The notes beneath the pieces are model-generated. The model ran no database searches and was not told the DNA's origin. It worked only from the letters and a program-made list of their open reading frames with translations. The position numbers were made by a program, and so were the translations under genes. Below are positions 37,365 through 48,530 of a DNA stretch of 64,000 bases, piece by piece; position 1 is the stretch's first letter, and the number at the start of each line of letters is the position of its first letter. This stretch comes from Blasia pusilla (taxonomy: Eukaryota; Marchantiophyta; Marchantiopsida; Blasiales), in assembly GCA_050084515.1 (NCBI GenBank), contig CM114271.1:23312001-23376000 (forward strand), in the 5' to 3' direction.

Positions 37365-38330
37365 ATGGCATCATCCTCTCCCTCTAGTATGCCAGTGGAG
37401 GAGACTTGGGAGCCATTACTTGGGCCCAAGCTTACGGGAGGTGAGAAACGACGCTTGACACAGTTCCTAGGTGCTTATAGGAGTTGTTTTGCCTTTAGCA
37501 TGAAGGAGTTGGGTTCTCTGGTTGGACCCGGTATACGGATTGATTTGGCTAGTGATACGCCAATCTTCCGTCGTCCCTACCGATATAGTGATATGGAGAG
37601 GGACCTGATTCAGAGTAGGACGTTGGACCTTTTGGAGGCTGGATTAGTGGAGTTGTCGCATGGAGAGTATGCATCAGCCACTGTCATGCTTGCTAAAAAG
37701 GATATGCATGGCAGCTACACGGATAGGCGGATGTGTGGAGATAACCGTCCTATCAATCGGCAAACCAAGGCCGATAGGTATGCCATGCCTACACCTGAGG
37801 AGATCTTTGATGTGGTGGGACATGCAAAGATTTTTAGTACTTTGGATCTTCGGGCAGGATACCATCAATTGCCGATTCGGGAGAGTGACAAGGCCAAGAT
37901 AGCATTTTGGGGTGTCAACTCTCATGGCAAGGATTGTTTGTACTAGTGGAAATTCTTACCCTTTGGGTTGAAGAATGCACCTGCCGAGTTTCAAAGAGTG
38001 ATGGGACGGGATCCTAGGGGTTGGATTTTGTTTGGTGTTACATTGATGATATCTTGGTGTTCAGTAACACGGTGGAGGAGCATCAGATACATTTGCAAAT
38101 GGTGTTTGAGCGTTTGAAAGCTCATGGTCTACGTTTGCATCCAAGAAAGTGTAAGTTCTTCCATGAGGATGTTGAGTACTTGGGTCATATGATCTATCCA
38201 GGTGGTTTGGGAGTTTAGCAAGCAAAGGTGGAGGCTATTGCACTTATTCCGCGTCCGGTAGATGTGAGTAGAGTTCGAGCATTCATGGGATTGGCGAACT
38301 ACTATCGAGGTATGTGAAGGGATTTAGTGC
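37365..38330 (+). pseudogene. R3 reverse transcriptase
   Basis: 37365-37946 encodes the connection and fingers/palm start: FRRPYRYSDMERDLIQS, VMLAKKD, CGDNRPINRQTKADRYAMPT and LDLRAGYHQLPI, the gypsy RT motif with the first catalytic Asp. A TAG at 37944-37946 stands where R2 has CAG. After a frameshift near 38010, 38021-38218 holds CYIDDILVF, the catalytic double Asp. A second TAG at 38216-38218 again aligns to CAG in R2. It copies element RNA to DNA. The catalytic residues are intact but the frame is not. Confidence 0.88.
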
Positions 38331-38890
38331 TATGGCAAAGCCTTTGAACCAATTGCTGAAATCAGATCAAGAGTGGCAATCGGGGGAGATGATCGGGAGA
38401 GAGCTTTTGTGGAGCTTAAGGCCCGGTTGGTGGCGGCGCCTATCTTGAGGAGACCTATCGAGGGCGCCCATTTCGATTACACACTGATTGGAGTAGGTTG
38501 GGACTTGAGCGGTGTTGACACAACATGATGATGAGCACATGGAGTTTGTGGTGGCCTATGCAAGTCGTTCGAATAATGGATGGAGTCGCGCTATAGTTCA
38601 TATGAGGGAGAGTGCTTGGCAAGAGTGTGGCTGTGGCACACTTTAGGTGTTACTTGTTTGGCACACGTTTACCCTTGTTCTGATCACCGGCCGCTCAAGT
38701 GGTTGATGGAGTCGGACAAGCTTACAGGGAAGCTTGCACGGTGGGCTCTTATCTTACAAGAGTATGACTTCGGGTGGTACATAGACTGGAGTTGCCAACC
38801 TTGATCTTTGATGGGTTGAGTAGGAACCCATGTACTAGCCAAGAGGATACAAGCGGGGCTAGATGGCATGGCAAGGGTGATGAGGAGATG
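38331..38890 (+). pseudogene. R3 RNase H
   Basis: 38580-38804 encodes SSYEGECLARVW and DHRPLKWLMESDKLTGKLAR, the Glu- and Asp-bearing motifs of gypsy RNase H. The first Asp motif (DTDWSRLGL equivalent near 38480-38510) is in another frame. It would degrade the RNA strand during reverse transcription. Frameshifts are present. Confidence 0.8.
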
Positions 38891-38898
38891 GTGCTAGG

Positions 38899-40305
38899 TT
38901 GGCATGCATCCGCCTTTTATGTTGGTTAGGGGTGGACTCTAGTATGGAGGACCACATGATATCTTACTCTAGTCAGAGGGTAGATGGCCAGCCTTCAGAT
39001 CCTAAGGTTGGAGATGGTGGTACGGATCAGCGTGATATTCATGATGATGCGTTGGTGTTGGAGTTCCTACGGACCAGTAGGGTGCCAGGCATAGTGAGTG
39101 CCAAGGAGCGAGACCGTGTTCTTCAACGTGCTAAGAGGTATCGATTGGAGGGAACACATATTCTCCGCGTGTGGGAGGATGGTAGAGTATGAGTAGTGCC
39201 ACATTTGGCTCAGAGAGAGCGCATTGTGCGACATGCCCATGAGGAGTTGGGACATTTTGGGGTAAAGCGTACGTATAGCTTACTCCTTGGCCAAGATTGG
39301 TGGCGTGGCATGCATACTCAGTGCAGCGATTGGTGTCACGTTGTATGGTTTGTGACCGGGTGAGGGCATCATTTAATGCCCTACACCACAATTACACCCT
39401 TGCCTATTATGGGGTTGGGTTACCGTTGGATGTGGACTTTGCGGGACCGTTATCGTTGGTATCACGACATCATCGATATGTGTTGGTGATGGTGGAGCAC
39501 TTCTCCAAGTGGATTGAGTTGGTGGCATTACGGACAAGGCAAGTGAGGGAACGGCGTATGCGTTTGGATAGAGTGCTTAGTCATTTTGGTGCACCACCGG
39601 TGAAGTCTTGACCGACCAGGGTACAAAGTTTTAGGGTGAGTTTCAGGTCTTGTGTGACAAGGCGTTGATTGATCATCGAACCACGTCTCGAGATCATCCA
39701 GAGGCGGATGGTTTGGCTGAGCGTGTGGTTTAGACGGTGAAGAGGGCATTGCGCAAGTATGGCCTACAGAAGGGGCATCTTGGAGACTGGGATATTCAGT
39801 TGCCATGGTTAGCTATGGGGTATAGGTTAGGATCGCCAAGCATCCTTGGCTTCCTTCTCACCTTATTTTTACATTAAACGGCCGAGATCCAGACTTGCCA
39901 GCAGCAATTCGTCGGGAGTCTAGTGAGGTGGTGAACCTTGATGACCCAGAGATGTGGATGAGGGTGTGTTCTCAGCGGGCGGAGCTCTTTCGAAGAGTTA
40001 TGCCAACAGCCTTTGAGAATCTTGCCATTGCTCAACATAGAGATACATTGTGGTATGCAACCACTCGGGGTGGAGGTTATGGACCATCGATTCGTAGGTT
40101 CCATGTGGGGGACTATGTCTATTTGCAGCAGATTGCACCGACAACGTTGGATGTGACGGCAGGCCGCACTATTTTACGAGTGCGCGAGGTGTTAGCTTCT
40201 GGAGTTCTCATGTTGGAGGGTCGTGATGGAGTTGTTTGGAAGGACCATGTGCATAATTGTGCGCCATGTCATCTTCCAAATGTGGATGGTATTGTTGACC
40301 CAAGC
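38899..40305 (+). pseudogene. R3 integrase (HHCC zinc finger, DDE core, C-terminal domain)
   Basis: The zinc-binding HAHEELGHFGVKRT is at about 39231-39275. CMVCDRVRASF follows at about 39342. 39297-39611 then gives LDVDFAGPLSLV (first Asp) and HFSKWIELVALR. TDQGTKF (second Asp) is at about 39612. EADGLAERVV (catalytic Glu) is at about 39701-39730, just before a TAG at 39731-39733 where R2 has CAA. 39895-40300 is the C-terminal part: FRRVMPTAFENLAIAQHRD, FHVGDYVYLQQ, and NCAPCHLPNVDG leading to the PHD finger. It would insert the DNA copy. Frame breaks lie near 39600 and 39730. Confidence 0.85.
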
Positions 40306-40473
40306 TTAGCCATGATACGTGCTAGCTTGAGGTGCATGTTGTGTGGGTCTGCTGGTAACGCAGCCCGTATGTTGGTGTGTGATCGGTGTTCTAGGGGTTG
40401 GCAAATGATGTGTTTGACTCCACGTTTGGATGTCGTTCCTATTGGAAGGTGGGTTTGTCCTCGATGTACTTAG
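40306..40473 (+). CDS. R3 PHD finger fused to the integrase C-terminus
   Basis: In frame with the integrase tail (39895-40473): RCMLCGSAGN, MLVCDRCSRGWQMMCL, VPIGRWVCPRC and a stop. Cysteine spacing is that of a PHD finger (C4HC3) with the usual CD.C..GW..CL.P....P.G.W.CP.C pattern. The histidine after GW is Gln here (CAA), a single-base change from His. PHD fingers read histone tails, so in an integrase it could steer insertion, as chromodomains do in chromoviruses. That role is inference. Confidence 0.82.
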   Translation, partial: LAMIRASLRCMLCGSAGNAARMLVCDRCSRGWQMMCLTPRLDVVPIGRWVCPRCT

Positions 40474-40636
40474 GAGAGGTAGATGACTTGATCTTTGCAT
40501 GATATGGATTACAGATGTGCGACTAACGATGGGGCAACCTAGCACCCGGCCTTCTGATTCGGGCACCCAAGAAGGTGTATAGCATATAGTAGATGTATAG
40601 GACTACTTGGGAGTTAGAGGGACCTAACCGCCAGTT

Positions 40637-40646
40637 AGGGGGGCAA
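40637..40646 (+). promoter_or_regulatory. Candidate polypurine tract of R3
   Basis: AGGGGGGCAA directly before B1. R4 (family I) has a similar run of G before its own B1. A plus-strand primer is expected just before the 3' LTR. Here it sits before B1, not before A2, which suggests that B and A together are the true terminal repeat. Confidence 0.45.
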
Positions 40647-40754
40647 GTTGTGGTACACTTGCGTTTGTGGATACTCTCGTCTATGTTATGTACGTATGTG
40701 AGTATGGTATATCAGCGATGTATGTTGTATGACGATGTGGATTCGCACCACAGC
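40647..40754 (+). repeat. R3 B1 repeat, 108 bp
   Basis: Starts GTTGTGGTACACTTGCG and ends GCACCACAGC, directly abutting A2. It is repeated after A2 as B2 with only a few differences. Confidence 0.88.
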
Positions 40755-41121
40755 TGTCATGACCATACGGATTATGTCGTAGAGTATAGTGTGCTAGTAG
40801 AGGCCATTCCTTATGTAGGACCGTGGTGGCTTGGTAGAGATGCGGTTCCATACATAGGGTTGGGGGTTACTCAGTTGGGGGTGAGTTTCCCAATAGGGCC
40901 CGCTCTTAGGTTGGAGGATATAAGGTGGAGTGCACTCAAAAACGTCGATTCTTTGAGTTGAGCCTCATATGCGTTGGGAGTTAGCCTTGGTAGTGAGTAG
41001 AGCTCTTGGCTATGGTGTTTCCGCAAGCCGACCCCAGATTCTCCCATCGTGGAGTGGGTTTGGCTCGATTGTATGTGATTGTAAACGTGTTTTATGACAA
41101 AGAGGTCTTTCACGGATTTCA
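40755..41121 (+). repeat. R3 A2 repeat, 367 bp
   Basis: Second copy of the A repeat, TGTCATGACC to GGATTTCA. The junction with B1 forms ACAGCTGT, a perfect 8 bp palindrome. Confidence 0.88.
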
Positions 41122-41224
41122 GTTGTGGTACACTTGCGTTTGTGGATACTCGTCTATGTTATGTACGTATGTGAGTATGGTATGTCGGCGATGTATGTTG
41201 TATGACGATGTGGATTCGCACGGC
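41122..41224 (+). repeat. R3 B2 repeat, about 103 bp, right end of the element
   Basis: Copy of B1 lacking one CT and differing at the end (GCACGGC). R2 coding sequence resumes immediately after, at GAGGTGATTAGCACG. Confidence 0.85.
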
Positions 41225-42170
41225 GAGGTGATTAGCACGGGTTAGCTCTTTGCTTTTGCAAGCAGGAGTGCGAAAGTCTGAAATACTTGTATGTGGAGAG
41301 TGATGATGTTTGAGGCGCGTCTCACTCGACATGTGGCGCAATTACGCCTACATTTTCCCGACTTATTGTCTGCGTCCGCGTCTGGGTACCAGAGTTCCCT
41401 ACCGAGGGATATTTTGTTGTTGGGGCGCAGGACTTAGAGCGGTAGGGACCATTGATTTGGTCATTGCTGGTTGGCCATGTCGGGGCCAATCGAGTCTTTG
41501 GATGAGGAGCGGGTTGGTCGACACTCGGTCCAGGTTGTTTTGGGAGATGTTGAGGGTCTTACGGCAGCGATTCTGGGAGCACTAGTCTCGTTCTCCACCC
41601 TACATTCGGACAATGTGCCGATCTTAGAGACTCAGTCACGGGTCGTGACGAGTGCTCATCAGTGCGTGCCTGGATCGGCCCAAGAAGTTGTTCTTGGATG
41701 CGGCGAGTGTAGGTTCTAGAGCCCATCGCCCGCGTCTATGGTGGACCAACTTGGTGCCCCATGCGGTGTTATGGAGGGCGTATGCAGAGTGGAGCGCCCC
41801 TCCCTTTGTTAGTGGATTCCATTTCGATCCGGTCGCCGATCATAAAGTGAGGCACGATGATCGACCACCGCTGAGTGTGGTCAGGTAGGCCAGGCGCGGG
41901 CGCCTTGCCCACGTTGTGAGTTTTCCGCTTCCTATGCATACAAGGAGGCCGGTCCTGGCTTGGTTTGGGATGACCAGGTTCAACGGTTGGTGGAGCCCAA
42001 CGCCGACAAGAGAGAGCGGCGATGGGATTTCCCACAGGAGTGACGGCAGTACCATCGAGTGTCGAGGCATCACGATGCCATGTCTTGGGTCGCGATGGAC
42101 CTGAACTTCTTGACATGGATCCTCGGCTTGGGAGTGGCCGGCGGCGTCGTATGAGATCGCGACAGATCAC
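41225..42170 (+). pseudogene. R2 C5 methyltransferase, remainder of the domain
   Basis: It continues motif I with ISTG, then YLYVES. 41310-41585 has DLVIAGWPCRGQS, motif IV with the catalytic Cys at 41478-41480, in frame. 41585-41640 holds DNVPILETQSRVV, the motif VI region, with Asp where R3 has Glu. 41652-41790 has HRPRLWWTNLVP (motif VIII). 41930-42120 gives FPLPMH, GDGISHRSD and, in another frame, the motif IX/X equivalents. Motif IV is better kept than in R3, but the motif VI change, stops and frameshifts make it inactive. Confidence 0.82.
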
Positions 42171-42469
42171 AAGTTGCGTTGGTGAGCCCCATGCTTACCG
42201 AGACGGTGGAGTGGAGGCGTGGTCGGGCGAGACCCGAGGAGATCTACGCACCAGGGAGATCGGGAGAGACACCCTTGGACTTCTTGGGATGTTTTGAAGG
42301 TACGCAAGGAGATGATAGCCACAACATCGAGCGTGGTTTGGGCACGCACGTGGAGGAGATCGAGAGTTTGCGATTGGTCGCAAGAGAGTGGCCAAGTGTT
42401 GTTGTTTGAGACGGGCTTGCACCATAGCAACCACCGATACCCGCGCCGAAGAGTCCTACCGTAGTCACA

Positions 42470-43486
42470 ATGGAGACTTGGGAGCCAGATATGGGCCCTA
42501 AGTTGACAAGAGGAGAGGGGCACCGAATACATCAGTTCCTCAGGAGTTATAGGAGCTGCTTTGCGTTTAGCATGGAGGATTTGGGTACGCTGAAGGGACC
42601 GGGGATCCGCATTGAGTTGTCGAGTGATATGCCGATCTTCCGACGACCCTACAGGTACAGTGATATGGAGAGGGCTCTGATTCAAAGTAGGAGCCAAGAC
42701 TTGGTCGGAGCAGGACTAGTGGAGATGTCGCATGGGGAGTATGCATCTGCCACTGTCATGCCCGCCAAAAAGGATGTGCATGGCAACTGGACGGATAGGC
42801 GGATGTGTGGAGATTACCGACCTATCAATCGGCAGACGAAGTCCGATAGGTATGCCATGCCCACCCTTGAGGAGATCTTTGATGCGATTGGTCACGCAAA
42901 GGTCTTCAGTTCATTGGATTTGCGAGTTGGATACCATCAGCTGCCTATCAGATTGGAGGACAGGCAGAAGAGGACATTTTGGGGCATCGATCCTCACGGG
43001 AAGGATTTTTGTACCAGTGGCGATTCTTACCATTTGGGTTAAAGAAGGCCCGGCTGAGTTTCAAAGGGTCATGGAAAGGATCTTGGTTGGTCTGGATTTT
43101 GCTAGGTGTTATATTGATAACATCGTAGTCTTTAGCACCACGGTTGAGGAGCATGAGCGACATCTAGAGGAGGTGTTTCAACGATTGCAATTACATGGGT
43201 TGAAGCTACATCCAGGCAAGTGCAAGTTCTTCTATGACCAGATTGAGTACTTGGGTCATACAATATACCCAAGGGGCCTTGGTGTTCAGCAGACAAAGGT
43301 AGAGGCTATCTCACGAATTCCACACCCTACAGATATGAGCCGTGTTCACGCATTCATGGGATTGGCGATCTTCTATCGGCGGTACGTCAAGGGATTCAGT
43401 TCGATTGCGAAGTCGATGACCTTGGTGACCAAGGTGGATCACAAGTGGCACTGGGGGGATGAGCAAGAGCGAGCAATTTAGTTGCT
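42470..43486 (+). pseudogene. R2 reverse transcriptase, catalytic Asp lost
   Basis: 42470-43042 encodes FRRPYRYSDMERALIQS, VMPAKKD, CGDYRPINRQTKSDRYAMPT and LDLRVGYHQLPI. 42732-43481 in another frame gives CYIDNIVVFSTTVEEHERHL, FLQL..KCKFFYDQIEYLGHTI and the thumb AFMGLAIFYRRYVKGFSSIA. The YIDD box reads YIDN, so the second catalytic Asp is replaced by Asn. A TAG at 43479-43481 ends the frame. The protein is a dead family I polymerase. Confidence 0.87.
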
Positions 43487-43935
43487 TAAGGACAGGTTGA
43501 CGTCCACGCCCATCTTGAGGAGACCGATCAGGGGGGCGTCCTTTCTAGTTGCACACAGATTGGAGCATGTTGGGGCTTGGAGCGGTGCTCACCCAGCATG
43601 ATGATGAGGATAAAGAGTTCTTGGTGGCTTACGCTAGCCGCTCAAACAACATTGCAGAGGCAAAGTATAGCTCGTATGAGGGTGAGTGCTTGGCTGCGGT
43701 GTGGGCTGTCGCGCATTTTAGGTATTACTTATTCGGAAATCCCTTTACCATTATCACTGATCATCAACCACTGAAGTGGTTAATGGAGTCCGACAAGCTT
43801 ACAAGGAAGCTTGCGAGATGGGCTCTGTTGTTGCAGGAGTATGATTTTTAGGTGGTACATAGACCTAGAACGCTCAACCAGGATGCAGATGGGTTGAGTT
43901 GTAACCCATGCTCGAGTCAACGAGATGCGATTGGA
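43487..43935 (+). pseudogene. R2 RNase H
   Basis: 43549-43851 encodes HTDWSMLGLGAVLTQHDDED, YASRSNN, KYSSYEGECLAAVWAVAHFR and ITDHQPLKWLMESDKL: the Asp-Glu-Asp catalytic set of gypsy RNase H is complete. A TAG near 43849 interrupts DF*VVHR, after which LNQDADGLS continues. Confidence 0.85.
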
Positions 43936-45290
43936 GCTCGATGGCATGGAGAGAGTGATGAGGAGTTAGTGTCAGGATGGCACGCGTCAGCCTATTTAGG
44001 CATGTTGGCTATGGAGAGCCAGAGTGTGGAGACTTTGATGGCGAGGTCTAGTGGAGAGTCCTTGGATCCCGAGGCCAGTGAGGAGACGACAGATGGCCGG
44101 AGATATTCATGATAATGGAGTAGTCTTGGAGTACCTTTGGACAAGCAACGTTGCAAGCACCATGGATGCTAAGGAGCGGGATCGATCCCTAGCGGGCCAG
44201 AAGGTTCCGTTGGGAGGGGACACATGTTTTGAGGGTTTGGGAGGATGGCAGAGTACACGTAGTGTCGCATCCTTCGTAGAGAGCATGACTAGTGCAACAT
44301 GCCCATGAGGAGTTGGGTCAATTTGGGGTGAAGCGGACGTGCACCTTATTCCAGATTCAGTATTGGTGGCGAGGCATGCAGACTGACGTTCAACAATTTG
44401 TTGCTAGATGCATGGTGTGTGATCGGGTCCGAGCATCGTTCAATGCTCCGACTCCACAATTGCATCCATTACCGATTATGGGCTTAGGCTATAGATGGAG
44501 TTTGGATTTTGCAGGACCTTTGCCTTTGACAAAGCCTCAGAGTTGTTATGAGTTGGTGATGGTCAAACACTGCTCGAAGTGGATCAAGTTGGTTGCATTG
44601 CCTGACAAAGCGAGTGAGGGAGTAGCTTATGCCTTCCTTGACAAAATGCTGAGTCATTATGGCGTACCGACTGAGGTGTTGACAGACGAGGGTACCAAGT
44701 TTCGCGGTGAGTTCCAAGCCTTGTGTGATCAGGCGCTGATCAGCCATCGCACGACTTCGCGAGATCATCTTGAGGCGGATGGATTAGCGGAGAGAATTGT
44801 GCAAACGGTGAAAAGGGATTTACGCAAGTATAGCTTGCAGAGAGGTCACCTAGGAGATTGGGAAATCCAGTTGCCATGGTCGGTGATAGGATACAGATTC
44901 ATCAGGCAAGCATCCTTAGCGTCTTTTTCACCGTACTTGCTACTTTATGGCCGAGAGCCAGATTTACCTGCGGCCATTTGTGGAGATGCAGGTGAGGTGC
45001 TGCACCTTGATGACCTTGATGTATGGATGTGAGCATGTTCTCAGAGGGCTGAGTTGTTTCGGAGAGTGATGCCCATGGCGTTCGAGAACTTGGCGATTGC
45101 ACAACATCGGGATACGTTGAGGTATGCGACTATTCGGGGTGGTGGTTATCGACCAACTATCCGGAGGTTTCATCAGGGAGATTATGTCTATGTGTAGCAG
45201 ATGGCACCGACAACGTTGGATGTGACTGTAGGGCGCACTATCCTGAGGGTGCGTGACGTTTTGCCATCCGATGTTCTCTTGCTGGAGGGA
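43936..45290 (+). pseudogene. R2 integrase, truncated at the 3' side
   Basis: 44292-45032 is a long intact stretch: HAHEELGQFGVKRT, CMVCDRVRASF, SLDFAGPLPL, MVKHCSKWIKLV, LTDEGTKFRGEF, and EADGLAERIVQTVKRDLRKY. All three catalytic acids (Asp, Asp, Glu) are present, but the zinc-binding His of GHFG is Gln. The C-terminal part (45033-45290) has a TGA and a TAG at 45195-45197, then stops at LLLEG where LINE sequence starts. R3 shows that a PHD finger should have followed; it is missing here. Confidence 0.85.
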
Positions 45291-46238
45291 TGCTACAAAT
45301 TCACCTTATTCTGTTATCTGAGCAATGGGATATCCCGCAAGTAGTTCTCCAGTTCTACTTTTTTGGGATATACAATGAAGAGAGAGATCAGACATTTGTA
45401 GGGCTTACTCCATGTTGTTTTGCTATGAATTTTTGTTTGCGTCTTTGGTGATGGTATCCACAAATGATTCTCATGTTCCCACAGTCCAGACCCTATAGGG
45501 AGCTTGGGTGCTTGCACAATCTCTTCAACTTTTTTCGTTCAAGACTTGGCCTACTTTACTAGCCTTCTTTGGGTCTAAATTGTCCCCACCAACACTCCAG
45601 AATAGCGATGGGAATCCATTGGATCTAGCTACCTCTACTACTTCAACTTGGTGATGGTGCACTCATCTTCTAGGATTTCTACTTTAATTTCTGATCTGAT
45701 ATCAACTCTAGCTGTTCGTGAGGAACCGCACATCATACCCCAAAACACCGATAACTTCAAGCGTGTCCTCCCTTTGTTTGGTGTTGGCAGTCCACGCTGC
45801 GGCACCATACTCCACCAAGGAACAAGTAGTATCTAGAATGACAGTGCTTTACTTGGGATGCGATGTCTTGGTAGTGTAGGAAACTTGATGGTTTGTTCAC
45901 CTTCTTGTGATATCTTAGTAGTCTTCTTAATGTGGATATCCCAGTACTAGTACCAATATTAGTACCAATACCAGTGCTGGTCTTGGTCCTCCTCCTTGAC
46001 ATTGAATATTATCACAATGTTGTTCAATAAATTCGCCTCCATCCCCATATGTCACACCAGATTTTGGTCAGGGAGATAATGTATTGAAGTTTCTCTCCCG
46101 TTCCCTCTAGTGTAGTGAAGTCGTCAACATAAGAGCAACAATATAGCTATTGGAGTGTAGAGCCCTTAGACCTTGTGCCCTGCTTGGATGGTGCTAGTAA
46201 CTAGGATGAGTATAGGGAGAGGAATAAGTGAAGAAGGT
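45291..46238 (-). mobile_element. LINE fragment A, truncated at both ends
   Basis: On the minus strand it matches 46930-47830 of the neighbouring LINE: the YPKKVELENYLRD tail near 45350, the zone with the ORF at 45757-46002, and part of the RT palm (46019-46170). Short frames only. It joins R2 at about 45290. The last 70 bp before 46239 are unassigned. Confidence 0.68.
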
Positions 46239-46712
<474 letters not shown>

Positions 46713-48530
46713 TCAAGCCTACTGAATGTGTTGAAAAATTTTGGTGCTACCAGCTTAGCTATTTCAATATATGCTCTTGCTCTATGAGTTGTGAATTTTG
46801 CGTAGGAGACCAAGTAATGACTAGAGGTTTCATCCCCATCGTCACACACGGCGCAAGAGTTTAGTTGTGTTCCCATCTTGCTTTTCTTATGGTTCAAGGG
46901 GATTGCTCCCTTTCTGAACTTGGACTTGAGCCGGGTTCCCAAGCAAGGGGTTTCCCCCAAATAGTTCTTCAATTCTACCTTTTTGGGATATACGGTCAAG
47001 AAAGAGAGGTCAGACATTTTCATGGCTTCCTCCATATTGTTCTTCTGTGAGCGTTTGCCCACTCCTTTGGTTATGGTATCCACGAATGCTTTCTCATCTT
47101 GCTCCCACAGTTCAGGCCCTACTGGGAGCTTGGAAGCTTGCACAATCTCTTGAACCTTTTTTGACCAAGATTTGGCTTGCTTTACAGGTCTTCTTTGGGT
47201 CCAGGTTTTCCCCATCACCTCTTTAGGATAGCGATGGGAGTCCATTGTCTCCAGCTCCCTCCGCCATTTCAACTTGGCAATGTCACGTCTATCCTCCAAG
47301 GGTTCCACACCTAGTTCTGATCTCACACCAACTCACGTTGTTCGTCATGAGGTTGACATCATACCCCGAAACGCCTCCAGCTATACAACTTCAAGCCTAT
47401 CCCTTTGTTTGGTGTTGGCATCCCACACTGCTGCCCCGTATTCCAGCAAGGGACAAATGGTATGCAAAATGATAGAGCACTTTACTTCTGATTTGATATC
47501 TTGGCAGTGTAGGAATATAGACAAACCGTTGATCTTCTTGTGGCCTTTCTCAGTAGTCCTCTTAATGTGTGCATCCCACATGCAATCTTCCGAGAATATT
47601 ATGCCCAGATAGGTGTATGTAGCCACACGGGGGATCTCTTGTTCGCCCCAGTACCACTTTTGGTCTTGTTCCTCCTCCTTGCCATTGAAAATCATCACAC
47701 CACACTTCAGTACATTTGCCTCCATGCCCCACATGTCACACCAGATTTTGGTCAAGAAGATCATCTCTTGGAGTTTCTCAAGGCCACCAAAGTCATCAAC
47801 AAACATGAGGGCAACAATAGGGCTGTTGCCCACCCGTATGCCTAGTCCACTATCCTCCATTTCTTCCAATAGGGAATTCACGAAAATGTTGAAGAGAGTG
47901 GGGGAGAGCGGGCATCCTTGAGCCACTCCTTGCTTGATGTCGAATGTCCCACTCTTTTGGCCATTCACCAGAACTCTACTCCTTGTGTTTTGGTACATCT
48001 TCTCCACCATCCTCCACATTTTCCCTCTCGGCCCGCCCTCCATAAGCTTTAAGATAGCCCGTCATGCCACACAGTGTTGTATGCCTTCTTGAGGTCCAAG
48101 AAGAAGCAATAGGTGGGTTTCCCCTCTTTTTTCCTACCCTGGATAATCTGACTGAAGGTGAAGATGTGATCCACGCATCCTCGGGCTTGCTGGAAGCCAG
48201 CTTGGCCTTCCTTGATGACAGAATTCTCCTCCACGTGCACAGAGATCCTATTGTTGAGTATACGACAAAGGAGCTTCCCAACTACACTCAGCAATGTAAT
48301 ACCCCTGTAGTTTCCAAGGTCTTCTCGCTCACCCTTCTTGAGGAGGTTCACGATGACTCCCACCCACCATCTTTGTGGGATGACTTCTGCCCACCAAGAC
48401 CAGGTTGAAGAGACTCACTAGAGAACGAACCATAGCAACATCGCCATACTCTTGGTTCACTTGGGATATGTTAAAAATCAAGCATCCGGTGTTGTGGTGG
48501 TTGGTATTGTTGCTCTGAGAGGACACCCTG

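Larger units (their letters stand above)
31583..41224 (+). mobile_element. Complete Ty3/gypsy-type element R3 (family II) with methyltransferase and PHD finger
   Basis: 9.6 kb inserted in the R2 methyltransferase. Order: A1 repeat, leader, gag, protease, C5 methyltransferase, reverse transcriptase, RNase H, DDE integrase, PHD finger, G-rich tract, B1, A2, B2. Sequence GAGGGA lies before the left end and GAGGTGA after the right end, an imperfect 5-6 bp target duplication. Removing 31583-41224 and one copy restores the LDLFGG-ISTG junction of R2. A1 and A2 differ at only a few sites over most of their length, so insertion is fairly young, yet stops and frameshifts are present in gag and pol. 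Confidence 0.87.

Noticed and set aside
31583-41224. Ordinary pair of LTRs for R3
   Set aside because: A2 is followed by a second copy of the preceding 103 bp before the host sequence resumes, and the R2 reading frame returns only after that copy. R4 shows the same order.
31583-41224. Endogenous plant pararetrovirus (caulimovirus)
   Set aside because: The element has a DDE integrase, terminal repeats and a target duplication, which caulimoviruses lack. No movement protein is seen.
37365-45197. TAG read as an amino acid (altered genetic code or stop suppression)
   Set aside because: The TAG positions align with CAG in sister copies, and frameshifts and TGA/TAA stops also occur, so mutation is the simpler explanation.
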